Assembly (NCBI GenBank): GCA_902712845.1
Contig: LR743504.1
Span: 3,384,001-3,448,000 of the forward strand
Direction of reading: 5' to 3'
Source: Methylobacterium bullatum
Lineage (GTDB): Bacteria > Pseudomonadota > Alphaproteobacteria > Rhizobiales > Beijerinckiaceae
Length of the DNA stretch: 64,000 nucleotides
The position numbers were made by a program, and so were the translations under genes. The notes under the pieces are model-generated. The model was not told the origin of the DNA, did not search any database, and saw only the letters and a program-made list of their open reading frames with translations. This document shows positions 26,264 through 34,572 of the stretch, piece after piece; the stretch's first letter is position 1, and each line of letters starts with the position of its first letter.

Positions 26264-27361
26264 TCATTCCTCGACGAGATACGACTTCGGCAGATTGCCA
26301 GGGGCATAGCCGATGCCCGCCGCCATCCGATCGATCACGCTGCTGTGAATGTAGGCCCCCTCACGGATGTAGCGTTTCTCTCCCTTCGGAAGATACCAAC
26401 CGGTGCGTCCCCCTCCGTCCGGACCGAGCTTGCCGTTCTTGGGTAAATACTCGGCGTAGCGCCAACGTCCGACCAGGGAGTCGTTCATCACGGCGAGATG
26501 AGGCGCCGCGGCCGCCGAGCTTGCCACGGACGTGAGGACGCGAGCCATCCGGGTCTCGTCGATCATGAGACCGTGTTTCATCGCCTCCCGCACCATCCAT
26601 TCCAGCGGCAGGACCGACAGAGCATTATCCTTGATGGGATATCCTCCGCCTATATCGCTGTGGACGCCGGCGAACCAGACCTGCTTCGCATCGGTCCCCG
26701 ACTCCCCGCTCTGTCCCTCGCTCCAAAGGTTGGGTCGGAAGAAGCGACGACGTTCGTCGATCGCGACCGCATGTCGGACCACCGCTACGGAGTTGTTCAA
26801 GAACGTGCGCGGCAACGAAACGCTCGTGAGGCGCTTCGTGGTCAGGTCCACGCTGAAGACCGACTTCACCGTATCCCAGATGCCGAGAAACCGGATTTCG
26901 GCAGAGCGGTCGCAGAATGTCTTGGTAAAGGTCTTCGAGATGCCGATGTTGGTCGGCGCCGCGTAGATCTTCACCGCGTACGGTACGAGATTGTCTCGGC
27001 CCCGCTCCAGGATGCCAACCTTGCTGATTAGGCCCGCAAGCGCCCTCGCGACATAGGCACCCCGACTGAATCCGAATAGGTAGAGCCGATCACCGGGTTC
27101 GTAACGATCGATGATCGCCCGGTAGCCGGCCGCGACGTTGTCGTAGACGCCGCTTCCGAAGCCCAGGTCGATCGTGGTGACGAGAAGCCGGCGGCCGACC
27201 AGATCTCGCGTCGGGGCTCCCTCGGTGCCGATCCCGGGATCGTAGACGAACTTCTGGTTTTCGTTCTCCGGCAGCATCTTCGCCAACCGAAGAACATTGG
27301 TTGCATCCGAAGCGACGTCGTTCCCGGTCCCGTCCATTAGCACTACGATGTTCTTCGGCAT
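26264..27361 (-). CDS. DUF2235 alpha/beta hydrolase
   Basis: A 365-residue protein of the DUF2235 family. The start is MPKNIVVLMDGTGND, the family's characteristic first strand; the nucleophile is S in GFSRGAYVAR (about residue 98). The segments FLGIWDTVKS, HAVAIDERRRFFRP and VWFAGVHSDIGGGYP carry the conserved aspartate and histidine. DUF2235 includes the Tle1 type VI secretion phospholipase effectors, but many members are housekeeping or of unknown role; no secretion genes are in the window. Base composition is lower in GC than the neighbours. It sits between insertion-sequence debris and was probably acquired. Confidence 0.85.
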   Translation of the reverse strand: MPKNIVVLMDGTGNDVASDATNVLRLAKMLPENENQKFVYDPGIGTEGAPTRDLVGRRLLVTTIDLGFGSGVYDNVAAGYRAIIDRYEPGDRLYLFGFSRGAYVARALAGLISKVGILERGRDNLVPYAVKIYAAPTNIGISKTFTKTFCDRSAEIRFLGIWDTVKSVFSVDLTTKRLTSVSLPRTFLNNSVAVVRHAVAIDERRRFFRPNLWSEGQSGESGTDAKQVWFAGVHSDIGGGYPIKDNALSVLPLEWMVREAMKHGLMIDETRMARVLTSVASSAAAAPHLAVMNDSLVGRWRYAEYLPKNGKLGPDGGGRTGWYLPKGEKRYIREGAYIHSSVIDRMAAGIGYAPGNLPKSYLVEE

Positions 27362-27687
27362 GGCCCTACCGGGTGATTCGACGCTTCAGGTCGGCATGAC
27401 TTTGCCATGAGACGAGGGCGCAAGCAGTGGATTCGTGATGAGATTAATATATGGCCGACCCGACGCGTAGCGATAGCTTCGAGATGCCGGGAATCGGGAT
27501 TGGCGCCCGCATTGGGCAGGGAGAACTTCGATGGCTTCACCTTGGGTCACGTCGCAGAAGACGATCGCCAACGTTCCGACGACCAGCGACAGGTCGAGCA
27601 GGTTACGGCAGGGGATACCGGGCTACGCGTCTCCCTCCCCCGTCGGGAGTCTGGACTTCCATCCCGCAGCTCTGTTCGCCGGGATAA

Positions 27688-27971
27688 CGCGTTGCGCCGC
27701 CCATCCCGGTTGTCGAACTAGCCGTATCGGCCGCTCTCGTAACCGGCTCCCGGGAGTTGGTCGGCGCGTTGGTCGACGACATCGGTAAGTCGTTCGACGT
27801 CAGCTCCGATTTCAATGCCACGGCGGATTTCGAGAAGACAGCCAGCTACACAACCCCGAAGGCGGTCCGATCCCGTTAGTCTATCCAAGCCTCGAAAACG
27901 CGATCGCGGCGATCGCCACAGCCGGGCTGACCAAGTACGCCCGCGCGCTGCATAGCCGCTACACCGATTAG
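27688..27971 (+). pseudogene. C-terminal remnant of an unrecognised protein, frameshifted
   Basis: After an in-frame stop at 27685 the frame reads RVAPPIPVVELAVSAALVTG and continues to a TAG at 27877. The frame one base over continues sensibly from 27861 (GGPIPLVYPSLENAIAAIA) to the TAG at 27969-27971, so the likely ancestral frame crossed at the AAGG near 27860. The 5' part cannot be found. The IS701 element begins immediately after this stop; its TTAG target duplication includes the TAG. Confidence 0.4.
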
Positions 27972-28254
27972 CACTACCTGAACACTTTGACGTGTCGCGA
28001 CGCGTTGACTCCTTGATGGTTCGGGAGGCAGCGATGGATCAGGATCGCCAAGAGACAAACGAGCTCGATGCGTGGCTGATGCCGTTCCTCTCGGTGATTG
28101 GGCGCAAGACCCGGCGGACCTGGGCGCCGCTCTACCTGCGTGGCCTGCTCGGTCCGGGGGATCGCAAGAGCCTGCAGCCGACGGCGGCGCGCCTCGGGCT
28201 GCCGGGTCACGATCAGTTGTAGTTGCAGCACTTCATCGCTAGAGCCGTGCCCCG

Positions 28255-28830
28255 TCAGGTTGGATCATAAGCATCGTATCCAGCTGCGGTGATAGAGTTG
28301 CGGCATTCGTCTGGTCTGAAAGCTGCGAAAGCATCCTTGATGGCGATGGCAAGATCGTCTGCGGTTCGCGCTGCGGCCGTCCGGAGGAGGGCTTTCAACT
28401 TGGCGAAGATCTGCTCGATGGGATTGAAATCGGGCGAGTAGGGCGGGAGGTAGAGCACCCGTGCACCGACCGCCTCGATGGCTTCGCGTACCCCGGCGAC
28501 CTTGTGGGCGTTCAGATTGTCGAGGATGACAGTGTCGCCGGGCCTGAGCACCGGAGCCAGGGTGTCGGCGACGTAGGTTCGGAAGCTCATGCCATTGGTG
28601 GCTCCATCGAAGACGGTCTTGGCGATCAGGCCCGTGGCCCGCAGGGCGGCGGTGATGGTGGTGGTCTTGTAATGCCCATGCGGCACGGCGATCCGGCAGC
28701 GTTCGCCGCGTGGCGCGCGACCGTACCGGCGGGCCAACTTGGTCGTGGCGGCCGTCTCGTCGAGGAAGACTAGGCGATCCGGATCGAGGTCGGGTTGGCG
28801 CTCGAACCAGTCCTCGCGTGCCGCCTTCAC
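28255..28830 (-). CDS. IS630-family transposase, second frame (OrfB)
   Basis: 191 residues with the DDE catalytic core: the first aspartate in RLVFLDETAATTK, the second in VILDNLNAHK, and the glutamate in YSPDFNPIEQIFAKLK. It begins at an ATG overlapping the end of OrfA; in practice it is expressed as an OrfA-OrfB fusion. The core is intact, so this element may be active. Confidence 0.88.
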   Translation of the reverse strand: MKAAREDWFERQPDLDPDRLVFLDETAATTKLARRYGRAPRGERCRIAVPHGHYKTTTITAALRATGLIAKTVFDGATNGMSFRTYVADTLAPVLRPGDTVILDNLNAHKVAGVREAIEAVGARVLYLPPYSPDFNPIEQIFAKLKALLRTAAARTADDLAIAIKDAFAAFRPDECRNSITAAGYDAYDPT

Positions 28831-29210
28831 ATCCGGCTGCTCCTGCTCGGCCGCGTGGACAGCCCCTTTGTACGGGTGATGCGGCGCCGGGCGAAGAAGC
28901 GTGACAGGCTGCTCGTGCTCGCTTGGACACCGCGTTCCGAGAGGACGTCGCGGAGTTCGCGCAGGAAGGATTGCGGGTGTTCTTCGTTGGCCCGAAGGAT
29001 CAGGGCGGCCTGCGCTTCCAGGCGCTGCGCGTTGCGGTCGCCGCCCATGGGCTTGGGCGCGATCCGCCCTTCTTGCCGAAAGCAGTCGCGCCAGCGGATC
29101 GCGCTGGCCGCTCCGACACCGAAGCGTTTGGCTGCCTGACGCCGCGATGCGCCCGCTTCAATCGCGGCAACCACACGTTCGCGCAGATCGACCGACAGGG
29201 CTGAAGGCAT
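28827..29210 (-). CDS. IS630-family transposase, first frame (OrfA)
   Basis: 127 residues with the N-terminal DNA-binding helices (DLRERVVAAIEAGASRRQAAKRFG) and a second winged-helix region (LRELRDVLSERGVQASTSSL). It overlaps OrfB by four bases. The catalytic part lies in OrfB, and the two are normally joined by a programmed frameshift in this IS630 subgroup. Confidence 0.85.
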   Translation of the reverse strand: MPSALSVDLRERVVAAIEAGASRRQAAKRFGVGAASAIRWRDCFRQEGRIAPKPMGGDRNAQRLEAQAALILRANEEHPQSFLRELRDVLSERGVQASTSSLSRFFARRRITRTKGLSTRPSRSSRM

Positions 29211-30687
29211 GGCAATCCTCCCTCATAAGCCCATCCAGTGAATCACAACCGATCCAAACCGCCTACCCCAAACGATTCAACTCACCAGGGCACGGCTCTA
29301 GCCCGGCCTGGGATGATGCGCCGCTCTGGAGGGAACTGGGCCGCCAGGCGGATCGCCTGGTGGGCGCCCCCGATGCCTGCCTGGTGATCGACGACACCGC
29401 CCTGCCGAAGAAGGGCACGCTCTCTGTGGGCATGGCGCGACAATATTGCGGTGCGCTGGGCAAGCAGGCCAACTGCCAGTCTCTGGTCTCGCTTACCCTG
29501 GCGCAGGGCGAGGTCCCCGTACCGGTGGGCTTGCGCCTGTTCCTTCCGCAAGCATCGACGAGCGATCCACAGCGGTGCGTGCAAGCAGGCGTGCCCGAGC
29601 CCGCGACCGTACCACGGAGCAAGGGCAAGATCGCTCTGTCGGAACTCGATCGCTTGAGGGCGGAGGGGCTGCGCTTCTTCACGGTGCTGGCCAATGCGGG
29701 CTACGGCATCAGCGCCGCCTTTAGTCACGGCCTGGATGCGCGGGGCCTGCGCTGGGCGGTGGGCATCGTCTGGAGCCAGAAGGTCTACGCGCCCGACGTG
29801 CGGCTCGTGCCGCCGACGGGGCGCGCACGTAAGCCCGTGCCGGACCAGGTGCAGCGGGACGCCGAGGCCATGCTGGCCGATCGGCCCTGGCGGCACCTGT
29901 CGTGGTGCCAGGGCACCAAGGGAAAGCTCTCGGCCCGGTTCGCCGCCCTCCGGGTGCGGGTCGGCGACGGTCCGGTCTGGGGCAACAACCGGCATCTGCC
30001 GGGCGCGGAGATCTGGCTCGTGGGCGAGTGGCGCTCCTCGGGCGAGCGCAAGTACTACCTGTCCAATCTGCCGCCGGACACGTCACGACGTGCGCTGGCC
30101 GGCACGATCAAAGCGCGTTGGGTCTGCGAGCATGCCCACCAGCAACTGAAGGAAGAATTCGGCCTCGTTCGCTTCGAGGGACGCTCCCAGACGGGGCTGC
30201 ATCGACACGCGCTGATGACATGCATCGCCTGCGCCTACCTGCAGCATCTGCGCCTCGCCGAGCATCGTCGGACGGGGGGGGGGGGGAAATGACGTCCCGC
30301 CTGCCGGGTCCGCCGCCGTCACCCAGCCTGCCCGCCGTGCGGCGAGCCATCATCCAACGGCTGTTCGTCAGCCTCGTCCCACCCGTCCGATGTCCCGACG
30401 GTCGAAGGCGCTTCAAGCTGCCTTCTGACATCTAAGTGCCCAGGTAGTATTAGTGGCTCGTCGACGGCGAACTCGAACTCGACATCACACCGTGCTCGCC
30501 CAAGACGTTCGTCGCTCCCATGCACACTGCCGCGCCGACGACGCCGGGCAAGCGGCAGCAATGACGCAGCCGAATGCCAGCGCGAAAATCTGCTTCACTT
30601 TCCGCGTTTTATCGAGCTTTTTGAGACGATTGGAGCCGCGCACGTTGGCGCGCAACTCTCTCGGATCACCACGGTGGAGCCACGCTC

Positions 30688-30800
30688 TTAACGTTGCGAG
30701 AAGGTTTCGAACAGCAACTCGGTGCCCGTCGGCGACAGCGGCACGTAGTCGAGTTCGTCGACAATCAGGAGCTTAACCGCGGCAAGTTCGCGCTGCATGC
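30688..30800 (-). pseudogene. Fragment of an IstB-like ATPase (IS21 family)
   Basis: The frame contains VKLLIVDELDYVPLSPTGTE and LLFETFSQR, the Walker B region of IstB helper ATPases (usual form LLIIDELGYLPLS). The Walker A part, the remainder of the gene and the istA partner are missing. It is a remnant of an IS21-type element. Confidence 0.65.
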
Positions 30801-30890
30801 AGGCCGAAAAGGCTGATCCGAAGGCGTGACGCGTGCCGGCGGATCTGACCGTCCGGACGGCCGAGGGCGGCTCGAAGTGTGGCCGATTAG

Positions 30891-30905
30891 TACTGCCTAA
30901 GCACG
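30891..30905. mobile_element. Solo IS701-type left end (degraded)
   Basis: TACTGCCTAAGCAC follows TTAG (30887-30890) and resembles the inward-read IS701 termini of the neighbouring element (TACTACCTGGGCAC). No further element sequence follows. Weak evidence, but the YTAR-type flank fits. Confidence 0.35.
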
Positions 30906-30921
30906 TCTGGCTCAAAATCAC

Positions 30922-31595
30922 GCGGAATAAACTCTCTACGCTGCTCGACGCTCCGACACTTTATGCGCCTCAAAAACAATGCTATAGCTCCTTGGGCGAC
31001 CAAGCCAGATAATTGGGTAAATTTTCAATGGCCTGCTACCCAGGCCTTATCAAAAATTTTCTCGCGAGAAAATAGTAAGCTTGGAAACACGAATGCCGTT
31101 GGGGACGTCGGTAACGTGGAAACATCACAGCGTGTTCGTCAGAGTAGTCTGCGTATATTTTTCGAGCGTCTATTGCCGTCATCGGGTGTATTTTTTTGCG
31201 GCGCCGCGGTCGACCTGGCGCCTCTGCAATGCGAGATGCCGAATCGTTCATTGGCCGCACGCCGGCGAGAGCTTACGCAGTTACCGTGTAATCCCGCGCG
31301 ACCGTCGCCACTCCCAATCCCTGGATCATGGCAGGACCTGCACAGCGCATCGGATGCTAACGTCTCGCAGCCGTTCAGGACCGGAGCAGCTCGGGCCTAC
31401 CTTAGGGGGGGCCTTCATGGGGGAGGTCCGCGAGTATGCCATTCAGCGGGTGTCGGACAACGGCCGAAACGCATGCGAGGCGATCGCCTCGATGCCGCGC
31501 GGCACGTGCGCCGCGAGCGCGCGGGGCGACGATGCCCATGATCGGCGAACCGACCGGATTGGCCAGCATGGAAACGACCATCAATCGAGGGATCC
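30922..31595. other. Gene-free, AT-richer region upstream of the first conflict operon
   Basis: No frame here has family resemblance or a plausible ribosome site. The stretch 30950-31200 is clearly lower in GC than the rest, as expected at an island boundary, and the region should hold the promoter of the protease/STAND/peptide operon; no promoter hexamers stand out enough to place one. Confidence 0.4.
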
Positions 31596-32738
31596 ATGCG
31601 GATGAGATTGACCGGGCCTGAGCTCGGAAAGATTCGTAGAGCGGTCGTGCTGACCTATGGAGGCTCGGGTCATTCGCTCGAAGAGCTTAATCTCGCCCTG
31701 ACGGACTATATCGACTGCAAGAACGTTTTTGACTACGTCACTGTCAACCAACCCTTCGATCTGCAGGTTGCCAGCTTACTGAAGAGGGCGAACGGAGAAG
31801 GCTGGCTTCCCGGACTGATCGGAGCCTTGCAGCAGCACCAGTCCGAGTCTGCCGACCTGCAAGAGGTGCTTCACACGATCCTGACGACCGCGTCGGCACG
31901 GCAAGTCGTTGGCTTGGCTTCCGGAAGCCCCGAACTTCCTGCCGAGACCCGCGCTCAGCTCCAGGCGATTTTGCCCGGAGGAGGGACGATACTAGACCTG
32001 ACCACGCTACAGCGGCGGATTCGGTGTGTCTGCCGCATCGACTACGCCGACCTCAATCCGCCGGGTTTCGGCAGCGGCTTCCTCGTCGGACCGGATCTCG
32101 TGCTCACCAATTGGCACGTGATGTCGCGATTTCTCGAAGCGCCTCCTCACGCTCAGATCGCCAAGCAGTTGCGCTTCCGTTTTGACCTGCTCAAGCGGAC
32201 CGACGCCGTAGATGGTAAGGGCCGCGTCGCGGAAGCTAAGATCAACGGGGGCTCACCCATCCTGCGTTTCAGTCCTGCCGCGGGCATGGAACTCAGGGGT
32301 GGGACAGGAGAGCCCGGCCGTGACGCGCTCGACTATGCACTCGTCAGGTTGGCGGAGCGGGTCGGCGATGACCCTTTGCCGGGTGGCAGATCAGGCGAGA
32401 TCCGTGGCCATGTAAAGCTTCGCGCGTCGATGCCGCTGCCGGCGCAGGCCACGGCGCTCATGGTCTTGCAGCACCCAATGAGAGGGGAACTGCAGTTTGC
32501 CATCGGCACCGTGCTCGGGCCGAACATGACGGGCAGCCGAATAAAGCATACCGCCGCGACCCAGAGCGGCTCGTCCGGATCTCTGGTGTTGGACGCGTCC
32601 CTAGGTCCCATCGCCCTGCACAACGCGACGCGACGCGGCGGCGATCGGGAAAACCAGCTGTTCAACACTGCGGTGCCACTGACTCGCATCGTCGAAGACC
32701 TCAAATCCCTTGGCGCAATTGGGTTGTTGCAGGAATAG
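31596..32738 (+). CDS. Trypsin-like serine protease with N-terminal effector-associated-type domain
   Basis: 380 residues, no signal peptide, so cytoplasmic. Residues about 4-95 form a helical domain (LTGPELGKIRRAVVLTYG ... FDLQVASLLKRANGEGW) of the effector-associated (EAD) type, homologous to the N-terminus of the next gene. The protease domain follows from about 140 with the trypsin triad H174 (LTNWHVM), D246 (LDYALVRL) and S327 (QSGSSGS). In the EAD conflict systems such domains recruit effectors to a partner carrying a like domain. GAGGG before the ATG supports the start; an ATG two codons on is the alternative. Four bases separate it from the next gene. Confidence 0.85.
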   Translation: MRMRLTGPELGKIRRAVVLTYGGSGHSLEELNLALTDYIDCKNVFDYVTVNQPFDLQVASLLKRANGEGWLPGLIGALQQHQSESADLQEVLHTILTTASARQVVGLASGSPELPAETRAQLQAILPGGGTILDLTTLQRRIRCVCRIDYADLNPPGFGSGFLVGPDLVLTNWHVMSRFLEAPPHAQIAKQLRFRFDLLKRTDAVDGKGRVAEAKINGGSPILRFSPAAGMELRGGTGEPGRDALDYALVRLAERVGDDPLPGGRSGEIRGHVKLRASMPLPAQATALMVLQHPMRGELQFAIGTVLGPNMTGSRIKHTAATQSGSSGSLVLDASLGPIALHNATRRGGDRENQLFNTAVPLTRIVEDLKSLGAIGLLQE

Positions 32739-32742
32739 TCCG

Positions 32743-34572
32743 ATGAACCCAGTACGAATGAGTGCCGACCAACGTGAGGCGATAAAGCGGATAGTTATGC
32801 TCAATTTCGGGAGCGATAGCAATAGTACGTCGCGCTTCGATCTTTTCATTTCAGAAAGTATCGAAATTGACATATTCAACTGCTGGATTGTGGATTCGGA
32901 TACTTTTGATATGGTCGTATCCAAAGTACTAAGAAAGCTAACTAGCAAGAAATTGCTAGGTTTTCTCGACGCACTCAGCGAACGGGTTTCTGAAAATGAT
33001 CAGGAGAGTGCTGCAGATATTCAAAAAGTGCGAGCCGCCCTTGATGAAATGCGGGATTTTGAGCAATTATTGACTTCAAGAAAAATTCTCATTGCAGCGA
33101 ACCGCAATACGGCAAAATTTAACGATGAGATTAAGTCAGAACTTCAAAATCTGATGCCTGGCTTCGACATTGTCGGAAGCTGGGATGAAGATGGGCCTGA
33201 AGCCGATGAGATCGATGAAATTTGGGCAGTTATTGCGTTCGTGATAGTGTTGACAAAGAATGGGCGTGTCCTGGATCCACCGCTCAAGACCCTCGAAATG
33301 GCTTTGCAACGTCTCACACCAGAACGACGGGTCATCGTCATTGCGATGACGAACTTCGCTCTGAGTTGGGCAAGGGATTTTATCAAAACACACACGTTAA
33401 ACAATTGCGTAGAGACAAAAATATTCTTCGACGATAATAGTGGAAGGCCAATTCAGTATAGCAGTCGGGAGTACCGAGCCGACGAGACAAGGCTGCTGGT
33501 CCAGGAAGTCGGAGAGACTCTGCTCGCCGCATTCGAGGCGCTTCCGGCGCAACGACCCGAAGTCGTCGCCCGACCGCTCGCAGCTGTTCCATCCCGTCCG
33601 GGCTTTGCCCCGATCATCCTGCTCGGCGAGCCGCGGGGGCAGACGGCGGCAGAGAGCATTCAGCCTCTCGACGCGTTGAAGGCGGCGCTCGGAGAACGCG
33701 GATTGCCCTTCGAGCATTGGCAGGACGGCTGGGGGGACAGGGAGGTCAGAGCGATCCCGATCCTCGCGCGGGACCCGATCTTCGTTAGGATAGCTCGTGA
33801 AGAGGAAATTGATACGAAACGGATCGCGGACGGTCTGGAGCGGCATCTGCGGGCGCTCCTCGACAAAGGGGGGACGACGACGAGCCTTCTCTCAGGAAGC
33901 CGGCGCGTACTTTGGCGGCCCAATAGTGATTTTCCCTGGGACCGCTTGGTTGCAGGCGGCGCCCAATCGACGGAAGACCTCGACAATCTGGAGCCGCGCA
34001 TCGACGATCCGGCCTCGCTTGCCGAATGGCTGGAGCGTTTCGCGATGCCGGATGCGATCATACTGCACGAGGAGTTGGTCAACGGACGCAGTCCCGAGTT
34101 CCTTCGGATGTTACGCAAGCTGATGAGAGACTGTCTCTATCCGGTGATCGGTCGGGATCCGATGATCCGACTACGAACCTTCAGCGAGTCGTGGAACTTC
34201 GCCGACGACAAGCTGACGGTCGTCGCCATGGACGACCTACCGCTCCCGGCCGGACCGGACTTCAGGACCAAGGCGATCACGCGCTTCCAGCAGTTCCGTG
34301 ACACCATCGACTACGTCCTCAGTCAGCGACGCATGAGCACCGGCACCCCCTCGATCCTCCAGGTCGCGATGCTAGTCCAGGAAGCGGGTCTGACGGACGC
34401 CGATTTCGGTCGGGGTGCTGGCCTGGAGGGCTGGAAACCGTTCAGGATTAAGCGGAACGACGGTGTCGGCTTCCACCCCGAGTCCGGTGACGCCGACGCT
34501 TTGCGGCAGGCCACGATAGAGCTTCACAGCGCGCGCCATAGAGGGAAGGCCGAGCCCCGGACATCGCCATGA
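32743..34572 (+). CDS. EAD-type domain plus two Rossmann-like domains; possible adaptor/effector
   Basis: 609 residues. The N-terminus (about 6-101) aligns with that of the upstream protease: R/K-R-x-V, L-x-x-x-G-S, FDxxV and SAD-I/L-Q-K/E-V are shared. A TIR-like alternation of strands and helices follows (RKILIAANRN, VIAFVIVLTKNG, RRVIVIAMTNFA), then a second Rossmann-like region (APIILLGEPRG ... RRVLWRPNSDFPWDRLV ... PDAIILHEELVNGR). No catalytic residue can be assigned. The first 230 codons are AT-richer than the rest, implying a transferred or fast-evolving module. Its stop overlaps the STAND gene start (ATGA). The role is inferred as signal relay or effector. Confidence 0.72.
   Translation: MNPVRMSADQREAIKRIVMLNFGSDSNSTSRFDLFISESIEIDIFNCWIVDSDTFDMVVSKVLRKLTSKKLLGFLDALSERVSENDQESAADIQKVRAALDEMRDFEQLLTSRKILIAANRNTAKFNDEIKSELQNLMPGFDIVGSWDEDGPEADEIDEIWAVIAFVIVLTKNGRVLDPPLKTLEMALQRLTPERRVIVIAMTNFALSWARDFIKTHTLNNCVETKIFFDDNSGRPIQYSSREYRADETRLLVQEVGETLLAAFEALPAQRPEVVARPLAAVPSRPGFAPIILLGEPRGQTAAESIQPLDALKAALGERGLPFEHWQDGWGDREVRAIPILARDPIFVRIAREEEIDTKRIADGLERHLRALLDKGGTTTSLLSGSRRVLWRPNSDFPWDRLVAGGAQSTEDLDNLEPRIDDPASLAEWLERFAMPDAIILHEELVNGRSPEFLRMLRKLMRDCLYPVIGRDPMIRLRTFSESWNFADDKLTVVAMDDLPLPAGPDFRTKAITRFQQFRDTIDYVLSQRRMSTGTPSILQVAMLVQEAGLTDADFGRGAGLEGWKPFRIKRNDGVGFHPESGDADALRQATIELHSARHRGKAEPRTSP

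Larger units (their letters stand above)
28242..29298 (-). mobile_element. IS630-family element inserted in IS701
   Basis: 1057 bp flanked by duplicated TA (28240-28241, 29299-29300). The ends match: GAGCCGTGCCC at the left and its complement GGGCACGGCTC at the right. It carries two overlapping minus-strand genes that make the transposase by frameshifting. Target sequence TA and size are standard for IS630. Confidence 0.9.
28034..30292 (+). pseudogene. IS701 transposase, split by an IS630 element
   Basis: The 5' part from ATG 28034 reads NELDAWLMPFLSVIGRKTRR and continues to HDQL; a TAG at 28220-28222 comes from a 6-bp duplication (CAGTTG TAGTTG). The gene then runs into HFIA, where the IS630 element inserted at a TA. 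Reading resumes at 29301 with SPAWDDAPLWRELGRQADRL and continues through VIDDTALPKKG, LANAGYG, and the C-terminal AHQQLKEEFGL typical of the DDE transposase of IS701/IS4-like elements. Removing the insert joins HFIA-SPAWDD in frame. Confidence 0.85.
27972..30449 (+). mobile_element. IS701-family element carrying a nested IS630-family element
   Basis: Flanked by a 4-bp direct repeat TTAG (27968-27971 and 30450-30453), matching the YTAR duplication of the IS701 family. Terminal repeats are CACTACCTGAACACTT at the left and, read inward, TACTACCTGGGCACTT at the right. Without the nested element (28242-29298 plus one TA) the length is about 1.42 kb, normal for the family. The element is dead: its transposase is interrupted and also has an in-frame stop. 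Confidence 0.82.

Noticed and set aside
26264..27361. DUF2235 protein as a type VI secretion effector
   Set aside because: No VgrG, PAAR, adaptor or immunity gene is nearby; the family assignment alone does not support it.
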